Shown: piece by piece, positions 35,093-45,200 of the stretch
Layout: each line of letters begins with the position of its first letter
Position numbering within the stretch: the first letter of the stretch is position 1
Position numbers and translations under genes: made by a program
Assembly (NCBI GenBank): GCA_050949905.1
Contig: JBMNGP010000010.1
Coordinates: forward strand, 1-64,000
Reading direction: 5' to 3'
DNA length: 64,000 nucleotides
From: DUML01 sp050949905
GTDB lineage: Bacteria > Bacillota > Desulfitobacteriia > Desulfitobacteriales > Syntrophobotulaceae
The notes under the pieces: generated by a model
The model's input: only the letters and a program-made list of their open reading frames with translations
Databases searched by the model: none
What the model was told of the DNA's origin: nothing

Positions 35093-35275
35093 ATGAAATT
35101 CCGGGAGCTAGAAAATATTATTAAAAGAGATGGTTGGCAATTTGACTACGCAACTGGTTCTCACTACTATTACAAACATCCAGTAAAGCCCGGAAAAGTA
35201 ACAATACCATATCACGGCAAAGATCTAAAAATGAAAACTGTAAATTCGATCCTAAAACAAGCAGGACTGAAGTGA
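35093..35275 (+). CDS. hicA: HicA-family mRNA interferase toxin
   Basis: 60 residues, ATG after AAGGAG. The dsRBD-like fold with catalytic His24 in TGSHYYYKHP, and VTIPYHGKDLKMKTVNSIL, is the HicA pattern. It degrades mRNA when free of HicB. It precedes the antitoxin by 55 bp under a strong promoter. Confidence 0.92.
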   Translation: MKFRELENIIKRDGWQFDYATGSHYYYKHPVKPGKVTIPYHGKDLKMKTVNSILKQAGLK

Positions 35276-35330
35276 GATGTTGCAATGGAAATAGCAATAG
35301 AAAGATCATACTAAAGGAGGTCATTATATA

Positions 35331-35738
35331 ATGAAATTAATATATCCTGCCTGCTTTTACCCGTGTGAAGAAGGCGGTTATACAGTAATTTTTCCAGATC
35401 TTCCTGGATGTGTAACGGAAGGAGATACACTTTCAGAGGCTATTGAAATGGCTATAGACGCAGCTTCAGGTTGGTTATTAGATTTTCTGGAGGATAAAAA
35501 ACAAATCCCTCAAGCCTCGGATATCAAAAGTATCATAGCTGATGAATATGAAGATGGCTTTACAAGCATAATCGGTATAGACTTAGAAGAGTATTCGAAA
35601 AAATATGGCAATAAGGCTATTAAGAAAACATTAACAATCCCAGCTTGGCTAAATACTGTTGCTGAAGAAAAAGGTGTTAATTTTTCTCAGGTGCTCCAAG
35701 ATGCCTTGAAATCCCGTTTAGGGATAAATCAGCCCTAA
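35331..35738 (+). CDS. hicB: HicB-family antitoxin
   Basis: 135 residues from ATG after AAAGGAGGT. The N-terminal degraded RNase H-like domain (GGYTVIFPDLPGCVTEGDT, then EAIEMAIDAASGWL) binds the toxin. The C-terminal ribbon-helix-helix-like segment (KKTLTIPAWLNTVAEEKG, then FSQVLQDALKSRL) would bind the operator. Confidence 0.93.
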   Translation: MKLIYPACFYPCEEGGYTVIFPDLPGCVTEGDTLSEAIEMAIDAASGWLLDFLEDKKQIPQASDIKSIIADEYEDGFTSIIGIDLEEYSKKYGNKAIKKTLTIPAWLNTVAEEKGVNFSQVLQDALKSRLGINQP

Positions 35739-35752
35739 TAAGAATAAAAATT

Positions 35753-35778
35753 TAAAAAAAGACCGCCTTGGGCGGATC
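35753..35778 (-). terminator. Small CCGCC/GGCGG hairpin with T-run on the minus strand
   Basis: A 5-bp GC stem with a TTG loop; seven A residues on the plus strand give a T-run on the minus strand. It may serve as a second terminator for the GH18 gene. Weak stem. Confidence 0.4.
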
Positions 35779-35780
35779 TA

Positions 35781-35820
35781 TTTATTGAAAAAGGTAAATT
35801 CAGCACAGAAAAGAGCAAAT
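35781..35820 (+). repeat. Right direct repeat flanking the HicAB module
   Basis: Second copy of the 39-40 bp repeat found at 34958-34996. Its last bases also form the left arm of the following terminator. Confidence 0.7.
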
Positions 35821-35853
35821 AGCCCACCCCTTTGGCCAGGGGCTATTTGCTCT
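35812..35853. terminator. Bidirectional terminator hairpin
   Basis: AGAGCAAATAGCCC and its exact complement form a 14-bp stem with a 14-nt loop between convergent hicB and the GH18 gene. Confidence 0.75.
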
Positions 35854-35968
35854 CCTTAAATGCCGCCCATTGCGGCCGGTAATTATCATCCTGAGCCCAA
35901 TTGTCATCCCATGAAGGCTTTCAAACGCCTTCACGCGCAGCGAAGGATTTTAAGAAGATAACAAACCC

Positions 35969-38155
35969 CTACTTAAACCGTTCCTTCAAGAGCGGATAAA
36001 GTTCCGGGGCACTGACTTCGTTGATCCAGCCCATCGCCCAGCCGCCGATGCCGCCTAGGCAAAACTCATCCATAAGATCCAGCTTGGCACCCCAGCTCAA
36101 CCGGTCGTCGAAGTAAGCCGTGCGCTGGTCGCCGTTTTCATCTACATACTTAAAAGTAGGTACACCGATTGGGTCGGTCAGGGTAGTCGCCCTGGAAATC
36201 GTCGCCCCCGCCTTAGCGGCAGTCTCGGTGGCAATCGCCCAGCCAAAAGCAGTGGATGTCCATTTACCGTCGCCTAAAGACTTCCAGCCCCGGCCATAGT
36301 ACGGCACACCCATCAGGATTTTCTCCGAGGGGATTTCCGTAACGGCATAGGCCATAACCTGTCTCACCCAATCCAGCGGGGCGATCGGCCCGGGAGCAGA
36401 CGTGGAATAATGCTTATCATAAGACATAATCTGCACATAATCAGCATATTTAGCCAGTTCCCGGTAATTATACTCGGCATACCAGGACTGGGCTGTCGGG
36501 GAAGTCTTAGATGCGACCGAGATCATAACCAGCTTGCCTTGGGGATGCAGACGGGCATAAAGATCTTGCATCAGGCTGGTCAGCCCCTGCTCGGTATTAT
36601 CGGCCAGGGCTTCCAGATCTACCAAAATACCGTCGGCGCCCGTTTCCTGCACCAGCTTGACGGCACTATCGGCAAAAGTCTTGCGCTTCGCCGGATCAAG
36701 CAGCATGGCATCGGCAATTGTCCCGCTGCTCATCACCATCGGTACCACTCTCGCCCCTTTGCTCTGGCCAAGAGAAACTAAGTACTTGGGATTATCAGCA
36801 CTGCCGAATCTGTAGCCAAAACTGCCGTCGGCTTTCATTTCACCGGCCAGATTAGGAACGAGGATATGAATATAATCGGTGAGATTCCCGGGAACAAAGG
36901 ACAGCTGCTGCTTATATCTTTCCAGGTTAGCATAACCATCCCAGAACTGCAGGGAAATTCTGGGGTTTAATTTCCCGGTACGGACAATGTTTTCCACTTT
37001 ATAATTAATGACACTCCAACCTCCTAAGATAGAAAATTTCGTAACCCCTGGTCTAATATTATTCAGGTAGGAAGCAGTTGGTGTGTTCAGGAATTCATTC
37101 TCATCCTTAGGGACAAGGACAACAGGGTTATTCCCCTTAGCGGCCAGCACCGAGCCCGCCAAAGCATCAGGGAAAGTCATCCCGGTAGCCACGACAACCT
37201 GGCTGGTATTAAAATCCAAATTCTCCAGAATGGCGCTATTGGTCGCAAAACGGTTGCTGCCGCTTAATCTCGTCACATAATAGCCTTCTTTTTGCAGCTG
37301 GTCGGCTACTGCCGGGCTAATCACACTTTCCCCGCCGATAAGCGTCACTTCCGCAACCCCCATGGACTTCAGGGCATCCAGCGTAACCTGAGGCACGGCC
37401 TTGCTGTCGGTCAAAAGCAGGGGCAGGCCTTTGGAGGCGGCATAGGCTGAAATACTCAAAGCATCGGCAAAAGAGGTTCCCGAAGCCAAAAAGGCCTTGG
37501 AACTATTCTCCACAGCCACCAGAGCAATCCCGGCAGCAGTCTCATACCTGTCTTTGCCTTGGATCCTGTAAGGTTGGATACCGTTATTTCTCAGCTCTTT
37601 ATCCACATCGGCCGCGATAGCAGTGGTACCGCCCAGGATAAAGACTGTCGAAGCATTGAGGCGTTTCAGCTCCTGAAGCACATCAGGACGCAAATGGCTT
37701 GATTCGGTTAAAAGCAACGGCCCCCCGGCAACAGCACTGTTAGCCAGCACCGCCCCCGCTAAGGCATCAGGAAAGGAATCACCCCTGGCTAAAACCACAT
37801 TATAAGCTTCAAACCAATTCTTGCTGGATATTTGCACAGCAGTCTCATAGCGGGAATTGCCGGCAAAACGTTCATAAGAGGTAGGGACGGTCACATCCAG
37901 ATAGGCGTCCTCGGCGGCGGTATCCTCGGCATACACAGGAGGCGGAGGAGTTCCCACTCCGCCCAGAAAACTCCCGGTCAAAAGAGCCCCTATAGTCAAG
38001 GCAGCCACAGCCTTTTTCCTGGCTGACCCCTTAGTAGTAAACTTTGCTTGCGAAAAATTATTCAATTGTTTGGCCGAAAATGCTTTAAAAGGTAAAATAT
38101 TAAGTTTTTCCCCTAAATTGCGTAAGATTTTGGTGGCAAAAAGGTCACTGAACAT
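35969..38155 (-). CDS. GH18 glycosidase with three CWB2 wall-binding repeats
   Basis: 728 residues, ATG after AAAGGAG. An unusually long basic N-terminus precedes the signal helix (about 48-66). Three CWB2 repeats (about 90-375; markers are NSRYETAV, DSFPDALAG and ILGGTTAI, with related text in each) anchor the protein to wall polymer. The GH18 domain (about 395-728) has GADGILVDLEAL with catalytic Glu515, then QIMSYDKHY and VPYYGRGW, as in YaaH/LysM-type spore or wall hydrolases. It would cut N-acetylglucosamine-containing glycan. A relic of a sister gene lies at 31347. Confidence 0.93.
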   Translation of the reverse strand: MFSDLFATKILRNLGEKLNILPFKAFSAKQLNNFSQAKFTTKGSARKKAVAALTIGALLTGSFLGGVGTPPPPVYAEDTAAEDAYLDVTVPTSYERFAGNSRYETAVQISSKNWFEAYNVVLARGDSFPDALAGAVLANSAVAGGPLLLTESSHLRPDVLQELKRLNASTVFILGGTTAIAADVDKELRNNGIQPYRIQGKDRYETAAGIALVAVENSSKAFLASGTSFADALSISAYAASKGLPLLLTDSKAVPQVTLDALKSMGVAEVTLIGGESVISPAVADQLQKEGYYVTRLSGSNRFATNSAILENLDFNTSQVVVATGMTFPDALAGSVLAAKGNNPVVLVPKDENEFLNTPTASYLNNIRPGVTKFSILGGWSVINYKVENIVRTGKLNPRISLQFWDGYANLERYKQQLSFVPGNLTDYIHILVPNLAGEMKADGSFGYRFGSADNPKYLVSLGQSKGARVVPMVMSSGTIADAMLLDPAKRKTFADSAVKLVQETGADGILVDLEALADNTEQGLTSLMQDLYARLHPQGKLVMISVASKTSPTAQSWYAEYNYRELAKYADYVQIMSYDKHYSTSAPGPIAPLDWVRQVMAYAVTEIPSEKILMGVPYYGRGWKSLGDGKWTSTAFGWAIATETAAKAGATISRATTLTDPIGVPTFKYVDENGDQRTAYFDDRLSWGAKLDLMDEFCLGGIGGWAMGWINEVSAPELYPLLKERFK

Positions 38156-38301
38156 TCTTTTTCTCCTTTACAAATTATGCGAGTTCATTGACAATACTGT
38201 TATACCTTAAATTCGCCATCACCGGGAAAAATCCTGTTAAAAATGAGGTCTTTCCCTGAAGAAACGCGAAAACTAACGAAAAAATACTAGGGAGTATCAA
38301 A

Positions 38302-38363
38302 TATCCCGCATCATAAAATATCCTGCATCGTAAAACAACCCACATTATAAAATATCCCGCATG
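38302..38363. repeat. 17-bp tandem repeat upstream of the protease gene
   Basis: About 3.6 copies of TATCCCGCATCATAAAA with a few changes, ending within the ribosome-binding region of the protease gene. Confidence 0.8.
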
Positions 38364-38384
38364 GAGAAACAAGAGGGAAAAAGC

Positions 38385-41381
38385 ATGTTTAAAAAGTATC
38401 TAAGACCCCTAATAGCTGCCATACTGGCGCTAATCCTGGCCATTCCCCTTACAATCTGGAATCCCGGCCTGGCGCTAGGGAATGATGGCAGCAAAACTCT
38501 GGTTCCGAGGAATGATGGCAACGAAACTCTGGTTCCGGGAAACGATGGCAACGAAACTCTGGTTCCGGGAAGCGGCGACAACAGAACTCCTGCTCTGGGA
38601 AATGATAACACCCAAACGTCGTTTCACCGGGCCTACGATCCTAAAGCAATCCGCCTCGTGGTAGAAGTAACCCAGGTAGCCGACCTTGATGCTTTGGCCG
38701 CTGCCGTCGGCGGGGAATTAGTGCGGACAGGCCCATTGAATTACTGCACCTTGGAGTTCCGGCCGGAATCCCTTAAAGCTGAGAATTCCCATGACCCTGC
38801 TGTTGAGCCCATAATTAATGAAGAACAAAAAAAGAGCATTTTGGCTAAAGTCTTGGATTTCCCCGGAGTCTTAGGCGCCGAATGGAGCAAGACTTATAAA
38901 CTAACAACTTCAGAAATCGGTAAACTCACAACTTCAGAGACCGGCAAAGCAACTGCCGAAGCCGGTGGCGAAATTACTATAACCGATCCCGAATACACCC
39001 TGCAATGGGCTCTCCGGAGAATCCGGGCAGACCAGGCCTGGGCTGAAGGGGCTACCGGCAAAGGAGTAATAATTGCTGTCGTTGATACCGGAGTCGATCT
39101 GGATCACCCTGACCTGGTCGATGATACCTTGCACCGGAGCAGTCTAATCCAAGGCTACAATGCCTTTACCAGAAGCTCTTTACCCGGAGCCGACCAGGAC
39201 GATAACGGCCACGGCACATCTGTGGCCGGAGCCATAGCCGCCCTGAATAATGATGAAGGCATTGTGGGGGTCGCATACGAAGCTATGATCATGCCGATCA
39301 AAGCAATGGATCATACCGGGGAAGGGGAAGACAGCATAATCGCCGACGGGATAATCTGGGCTGTCGACCACGGAGCCAAGATAATCAATCTAAGCATTGG
39401 TTCCGACACCCAGGCCAAAGTACTGGATGATGCCCTAGAGTATGCGGCGGACCAAGGCTGCCTCCTGGTGGCAGCCTCCGGCAACAAAGAAGGCAATACA
39501 GAAATCAATGATAATGCGGGTAGAGGAGAGGCCGGCACCGGTCCAAACTCCGTAGCCTACCCTGGGGCCCATCCTGCCGTCATGGCTGTCTCAGCGGTAG
39601 ATATGCATGACACTGCCGCTCCCTTCGCCCTGACCGGTCCGGAAGTAGAAATAAGCGCTCCCGGCAGTAAAATACTCACCAGTTATTGGACAAAAAATGA
39701 GACAGGCTGCGCCTATTCCACAGGCACATCCATAGCGGCACCTTTTGTCTCCGGGGCAGCAGCCCTTCTCTGGAGCAAATATCCGGACTTAACCGCCGCT
39801 GAGATCCGGCAGGCCCTGCTCAGTTCAGCCTATGACCTGGGCGCCAAAGGCAGGGACAATAAATACGGCTTTGGCCGGCTGGATATCTACCGGGCACTGC
39901 AGGCTTTGGAAGAGGAGGAAACCGAAACCTTCTATTCGTCCGCCGCTCTCGGTTGGCAGGGTGGCAAAATCTATGCCGGAGGCACAGCAGAGGAGCCCGC
40001 TGCCCTCTTAACCGTACCTAAGGACACCTTTCCCTTAAGGGTAACCGGCATGGGTGTTGAAGAAAAAATAAATATCTCGCTGCAAACTGCTGTTTCAGCT
40101 CAGGACTTTCCCGAGGGCATAATACCCGCCGGTGAAACCATCATAGTCAAATCCTGGGGAGAAGTGCCTGCCAAAAAAGCCCTGGGCTTAAGCCTGAAGC
40201 TAAAACCTCCGTCAGAAAACGCCGCTTTATCCTTATCCTTAACCGCGCCTGGCCTAAAAGCTATTCAGCCCGCTTCTGTTACCAGTAACACCGCTTTAAA
40301 TGAAAACGGAACTGAATATGTGGATGAAGGAATAGCACCCACAGCGCCTCCGGAGCCGGTCTTAACTGCGTACCTCTATAAATGGAGCGGCAGCAGATGG
40401 CTTAAGGTCGGAGGGGGAGTAACAGATCCTGCCAAGGTCCTGGAAGCTGCCATCTATGAGCCGGGCACTTACCGGGCGGGCTGGAGCCTGGAACAGAATA
40501 CGGAACGCCTAGCCGGAAACGACCGCATCGCTACGGCTCTGGAAATAGCTCTGGAAGCCTTCCCCGGCGGGGCAGACACCGTAATAATCGCCAGAGCGGA
40601 TGACTTTCCCGATGCCCTGGCCGGAGCACCGCTGGCTTATAAACTCCAGGCACCGATACTTCTTACCTATCCGGAAGAGCTTCCGGCTGAAGTCTACCGC
40701 TTTATCGCCGACTCTAAACCGAAGAAAATATTCCTCCTGGGGGGTACCGGCGCCATCAGTCCTGCAGTGGAAAGCAAACTTTTAGAGCTGGCCTATACCT
40801 ACAGAATAGCCGGTAATAACCGTTACGCTACCGCCGCCGCTGTAGCCGATATGCTGGGAACAACCGGCCAGGCTATAATCGTGAACGGCCTCAATTTCCC
40901 GGATGCTATCGCGGCCGCTTCCCATGCTGCCTTGCAGGGGAAGCCAATCCTCCTTACTCCGGCAGCCGGCTTAGCACCGGAAACGGCAGAGGCCTTAAGG
41001 AGGCTCTCGGTGACCCGGGCTGAAGTAATCGGTGGCCCGGCGGTAATATCGGAGGAGGTTACCAAACAACTAATCAGTCCGGAAAGAATAGGCGGAGCCA
41101 ACCGCTTCGCCACCTCAGCGGAAGTAATACGCCGCAATACACCTACCGGGGATGTCCTCTACATCGCCACGGGAATGGCCTTCCCTGATGCCCTAACGGG
41201 AGGAATCCTAGCCGCTTTGGATGGCTCCGGCATTCTCCTCATACCCCCAAGCGGCCCGACACCCGAGCAGGCCAAGGTCTTAGAAACTCTAAAAGGCCGG
41301 ACAATAATAGCTTTGGGCGGGGAAGAGGCTGTTCCGAAAGACGCCCTAAACATAATAAGACTTCTACTTATCTCTTCCTAA
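38385..41381 (+). CDS. Subtilisin-like (S8) protease with three CWB2 repeats
   Basis: 998 residues from the ATG after GAGGGA (an ATG at 38361 lies in the 17-bp repeat). A signal peptide (1-31) is followed by four or five 10-residue units like GNDGNETLVP. After a propeptide-like region comes the S8 domain with Asp234 (VVDTGVDLDHP), His276 (DNGHGTSVAG) and Ser449 (STGTSIAAP). Beta-rich domains (about 520-700) and three CWB2 repeats (about 705-990) end the protein. In C. difficile the CWB2 protease Cwp84, of another class, matures the S-layer protein; a similar role for this protease is inference. Confidence 0.93.
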   Translation: MFKKYLRPLIAAILALILAIPLTIWNPGLALGNDGSKTLVPRNDGNETLVPGNDGNETLVPGSGDNRTPALGNDNTQTSFHRAYDPKAIRLVVEVTQVADLDALAAAVGGELVRTGPLNYCTLEFRPESLKAENSHDPAVEPIINEEQKKSILAKVLDFPGVLGAEWSKTYKLTTSEIGKLTTSETGKATAEAGGEITITDPEYTLQWALRRIRADQAWAEGATGKGVIIAVVDTGVDLDHPDLVDDTLHRSSLIQGYNAFTRSSLPGADQDDNGHGTSVAGAIAALNNDEGIVGVAYEAMIMPIKAMDHTGEGEDSIIADGIIWAVDHGAKIINLSIGSDTQAKVLDDALEYAADQGCLLVAASGNKEGNTEINDNAGRGEAGTGPNSVAYPGAHPAVMAVSAVDMHDTAAPFALTGPEVEISAPGSKILTSYWTKNETGCAYSTGTSIAAPFVSGAAALLWSKYPDLTAAEIRQALLSSAYDLGAKGRDNKYGFGRLDIYRALQALEEEETETFYSSAALGWQGGKIYAGGTAEEPAALLTVPKDTFPLRVTGMGVEEKINISLQTAVSAQDFPEGIIPAGETIIVKSWGEVPAKKALGLSLKLKPPSENAALSLSLTAPGLKAIQPASVTSNTALNENGTEYVDEGIAPTAPPEPVLTAYLYKWSGSRWLKVGGGVTDPAKVLEAAIYEPGTYRAGWSLEQNTERLAGNDRIATALEIALEAFPGGADTVIIARADDFPDALAGAPLAYKLQAPILLTYPEELPAEVYRFIADSKPKKIFLLGGTGAISPAVESKLLELAYTYRIAGNNRYATAAAVADMLGTTGQAIIVNGLNFPDAIAAASHAALQGKPILLTPAAGLAPETAEALRRLSVTRAEVIGGPAVISEEVTKQLISPERIGGANRFATSAEVIRRNTPTGDVLYIATGMAFPDALTGGILAALDGSGILLIPPSGPTPEQAKVLETLKGRTIIALGGEEAVPKDALNIIRLLLISS

Positions 41382-41814
41382 AAAAATCCAGAATCCTTTG
41401 GAGATCTGCCTGGGAATAATAGCCGTATGCTCCGTATGCATCAACAAGACCCAAGCTGATTGCCTCATTAAAATAAGGCCTGGCGAGTTCATATCTGGGG
41501 ATGTGAACTCGTTTAATAATTTCCAGCACTTCATCCTGAGGCATCTTATTTTCGGCAATACAACCCAGTAAATCGATTAATCCATCCGGGCCCTGAAAAT
41601 TAACAAAGCGGTTGCTTGCTATTTGAGCTTTATATTCCCGATACACTTCATCTTCTTTATAGCGGCATTCGGAATGCACTATCCGCAAAGATTTTTTAAC
41701 ATAGGAAAAATTACCGGTTACCCCCTTGGAAATCAACCACTCAACCCAGGCATCCCCAGGCTGGGCGATTGGTTTGTTACAGTTATCACATATCCAATAA
41801 GACAGCTGATTCAT
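41368..41814 (-). CDS. Hypothetical zinc-finger-like protein
   Basis: 148 residues from ATG after GGGGGGA. ICDNCNKPI near 8-16 and RIVHSECRY near 44-52 form a CxxC...HxxC metal-binding pattern. The rest is helical (GLIDLLGCIAENKMPQDEV). No family recognised. It overlaps the 3' end of the convergent protease gene by 14 nt. Confidence 0.65.
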   Translation of the reverse strand: MNQLSYWICDNCNKPIAQPGDAWVEWLISKGVTGNFSYVKKSLRIVHSECRYKEDEVYREYKAQIASNRFVNFQGPDGLIDLLGCIAENKMPQDEVLEIIKRVHIPRYELARPYFNEAISLGLVDAYGAYGYYSQADLQRILDFFRKR

Positions 41815-42298
41815 TTTAATCCCCCCGCAAAACCGCCAAATAAACCTTCAAGCCCATAAGACGTTCAAACCCATAAAATCTTCTGCCCGCAGATCCCCTA
41901 GCTCAAATAATCTTCAGCCCCAAACAATCCACAATCTCAACAATCTCCAAGCCCATAAATCCTCCAAGCCAAGAACATCTGCTCCCAATTCATTCGCCCA
42001 AATATAAGAAGAATCCTTCAAATTGCTCCATCAAGAATAACAATTTCATCATAAAAAAGAATATGTCCGAATTCACTGTCCAAGTTCTTAAGACTTGGGC
42101 ATTTTTTTATTTTGCCGTCATATAAATTCAAGGAAAGTAAACCAAGAAAAAATTCTTGGACTTGCATTTTCCTGCTCAGGCACAACCAAATCCAAAAAAG
42201 GGGGCAAACAGCCAAAGCATATTAAGGGGGTGATAATAACCACAAAGACTAACACAGCATAATTTAGATTAAAATAAAGAGAGGAGATTAAATCCAAA
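41815..42298. other. Intergenic leader of the first S-layer-like gene
   Basis: 484 bp. The part 41830-42030 is made of degenerate CCCATAA and CAATCT-type direct repeats. Then come a T-run hairpin (42078-42108), a second hairpin CCAAGAA/TTCTTGG (42142-42159) and a free Shine-Dalgarno-like AAGGGGGTGAT (42224-42234) about 65 bp before the gene. No gene is supportable. Confidence 0.5.
42078..42108 (+). terminator. Terminator-like hairpin in the leader region
   Basis: CCAAGT and ACTTGG with a 7-nt loop, followed by GCATTTTTTT. No plus-strand gene immediately upstream needs it, so it may be an attenuator for the S-layer gene 190 bp downstream. Confidence 0.6.
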
Positions 42299-45200
42299 AT
42301 GAAGAGGTTCAAAGCCAAAGCAATCCTGGCTATAATGGCCATGGTATTAATGCTTTTCCCGGTCCAAATCTTTGCCGCTGCCAGTGATTCTAACGCAGAT
42401 TCGCTGCGCCTGGCAGGAATCGACCGCATCGAGACAGCCTTAGCCATCAGCCATGCCGGTTGGGATTATGCTGACAAAGTAATCCTAGCGCCATCGAACC
42501 AGTCCAATCTGGTAGATGCCCTGGCCGCCGCCCCTTTAGCAGGACAAGAAAATGCGCCAATTCTCTTGACACCCGTTGACCGGCTGGATTCCCGGGTCAA
42601 AGCCCGCCTGGCAAGCTTAGGGGCTCGCACAGTTTATATTATCGGAGCCATCCAGCAAAGGGTAGTTGACGAGGTAGAGGCCATGAGCAACATCGATGCC
42701 GTAGTCCTTAAAGGCTCCGGGCGGTGTGAAACAGCTGCCAAAATCAACGAATTGGTCACTAACCCCAACGGCGCCTTTGTCGTGGGCTACAATGCCCTGG
42801 CCGATGCCTTATCGGTAGCTTCCTACGCCGCGCATAACCGCTATATCATCATCGTCGCCGACTCCGGCGGCAACCTTCCCGCCGGCCAGCAGCTCGTAGG
42901 CAGCAAAATCTATAAAATCGGGGGACCGTCCTTAGTATCGGACAACATCAGCGGCGAACGCATTTACGGCAGCGACCGTTTTGAAACCAACCTGCGGGTA
43001 GCCGAGACCCTGGCCTTTGATTATAACCGGGTTTATGTGGCTAACGGCTTCACTAACCACCTTTGCGACTCCTTAGCCGTAGCACCCCTGGCGGCTCAAT
43101 ACAACTCCTTCGTGGCCCTGGCCGATAACATCAATAATCAAGTCAAAGCGGCCGAATATGTCAACACCAAAATATCCGCCCAATCCAGGATAATCGCGGT
43201 AGGGGGAGTAGCCGTCCTCTCCGACATCCTCAAAGCCAAAGTCGGAATTGACAGGCTGGTCGTAGAAATGGCCGAAGCCCTGAACCTTAAGCAAATCCAG
43301 GTCAAATTCAACAGAGAAGTCAACAAAGTCTCGGCGGAAAGCCCCGGCCTTTACAAACTTGACGACTCATCCCTGGACAATACCAACCTGGAAATCGACC
43401 TCCAGAAGGACAACAGGACAGTCCTAATAACCTTAGGGGATAATGATGTTTTGACCAATGCCCAAAATTACAAATTCAAAGTGGAAAGCATCCTCTCCAG
43501 CGACGGCAAAGCCTATTCGGAGGCCATGGAGACCACCATCAAATACGTGGATACAACCATTCCTTATATCACCGATGTCCAAGTCCTGGAATCCAAACTC
43601 CTCCGGGTAATCTTCAATGAGCCCGTAGCCAAGATGGATAAAGGCGTCACTAACCCCACCCTCGCCATGGATCCCTTCACCTTTGAGATAGCCGGGGGAA
43701 TCCATCCCGTCGTCAAAGCCACCGCCGATCTCAACAAAAGCGCCGTCGAACTGGAAATCAGCGCTCCGTTGCAGCAAGGGCGGCATGAAGTAACCGTCAA
43801 ACCCAGCGGCGACAACATCCGTGACTTTGCCGGTTATGCGCCCGTCAAGCATAGCAAGATCTTCACCGTAAGCAGAGACACCACCGCCCCGACAGTATCC
43901 GTCAAAGCTGCCGATGAAACCGAAGTCCGCCTGCTCTTCTCCGAGCCGGTCAAAAATGTGGACAGCTCCAACGTCCGTTTCCGCCACACCTACAACGAAC
44001 ACTTAAGCGGCGGCTATAACGAAGTCTTTGGCAATGCTGCAGCCACGGCCGTAGCCGACACCGATGACAAAGAATGGCTGATCAGCTTCGGCAAGAGCAA
44101 AGTAATGCCTGTGGGCAATATAGCCTTCTACATCGGCTATGCCTCCTCCACAGGGGATAAAATTGAAGACAAATTCGGCAACATCCTCCCGGAAACAACC
44201 TTAACCTTAAACGTTGTCCAGGATAAACAGCCACCAAAAGTCTTATCCGTAGTATATATCGACAGCACCCATATCGATGTCAGCTTTGACGAAACAGTAA
44301 TTGGCGCCGACATCCCCACCAACTACACCTTAAAAGACAACACCGGCAGCACCGTTCCCATCTCGGCCGCCCAGCGCCAGGGGTCAACCAATGTATACCG
44401 CCTGACCACGCAAACCATGAAAGGCGGCACCTACAGCCTGACCATCGCCAATATCCGGGATAACTCCCTCACGGAAAACATCATGACCTCCACCACCATC
44501 AACTTCAACACCTCGGACAAAGTGGCTCCGTATGTGGAAAGAGCTTCCGTTCATGACGGCGCCAAGAAAATCCGCGTTTACTTCAGCGAAATAATGGCTG
44601 ACGACGGCCTGGTAGTCAAAGAAAACTACTCCCTCTCCATTAACGGAGGCGCGCCCACCGTCCTGCCTCCTGGGACTATCGTCAGAAAAATTGACAACAG
44701 GACAATAGAAATAGAGCTCAAAAACCCCGTAGCCGGCTTGGACAACAGCGGTGATTTCCTGGTAGTCAGCGGCAGCCTGAAAGACCGGGCCGGAAACCGG
44801 ATCAGCAGCTCACTCTATGTCCAGTACCCCATCAATGACGACAGCGCTCCGGACCTTCTCCAATATGTAGCGGATTCCGGCAAAGCCATAGCCCCCAACA
44901 AAGTAGAATTCAAAGTAAACATGCCTCTGGCCGGCGCCAATAAATCCAAGATAATCCTGGGAACAAACCTGAGCGCAGGCGGCAATAACCCCAAAGACGT
45001 AGCCATCGTCAACGATCTATTGGCTAACAGAGCAACAGTAACCCTAACCCTTAATGCCGATGCCGTGGATACTTCCTTCCCGGTTGCCACCAGCACCGTC
45101 ACCCTCCAAAACGACGCTTTCACTTCGCTGCTCGGCCAACCGGTCAAATTCTCCACCGGATTGGTAATCAATGACTTTAAAGACTACGCCCGTCCGTCCG

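Noticed and set aside
43433..44002. Long minus-strand frames opposite the S-layer genes (also 47438-47959, 49907-50428, 51027-51761)
   Set aside because: Antisense shadows caused by biased codon use; no ribosome-binding sites or domains.
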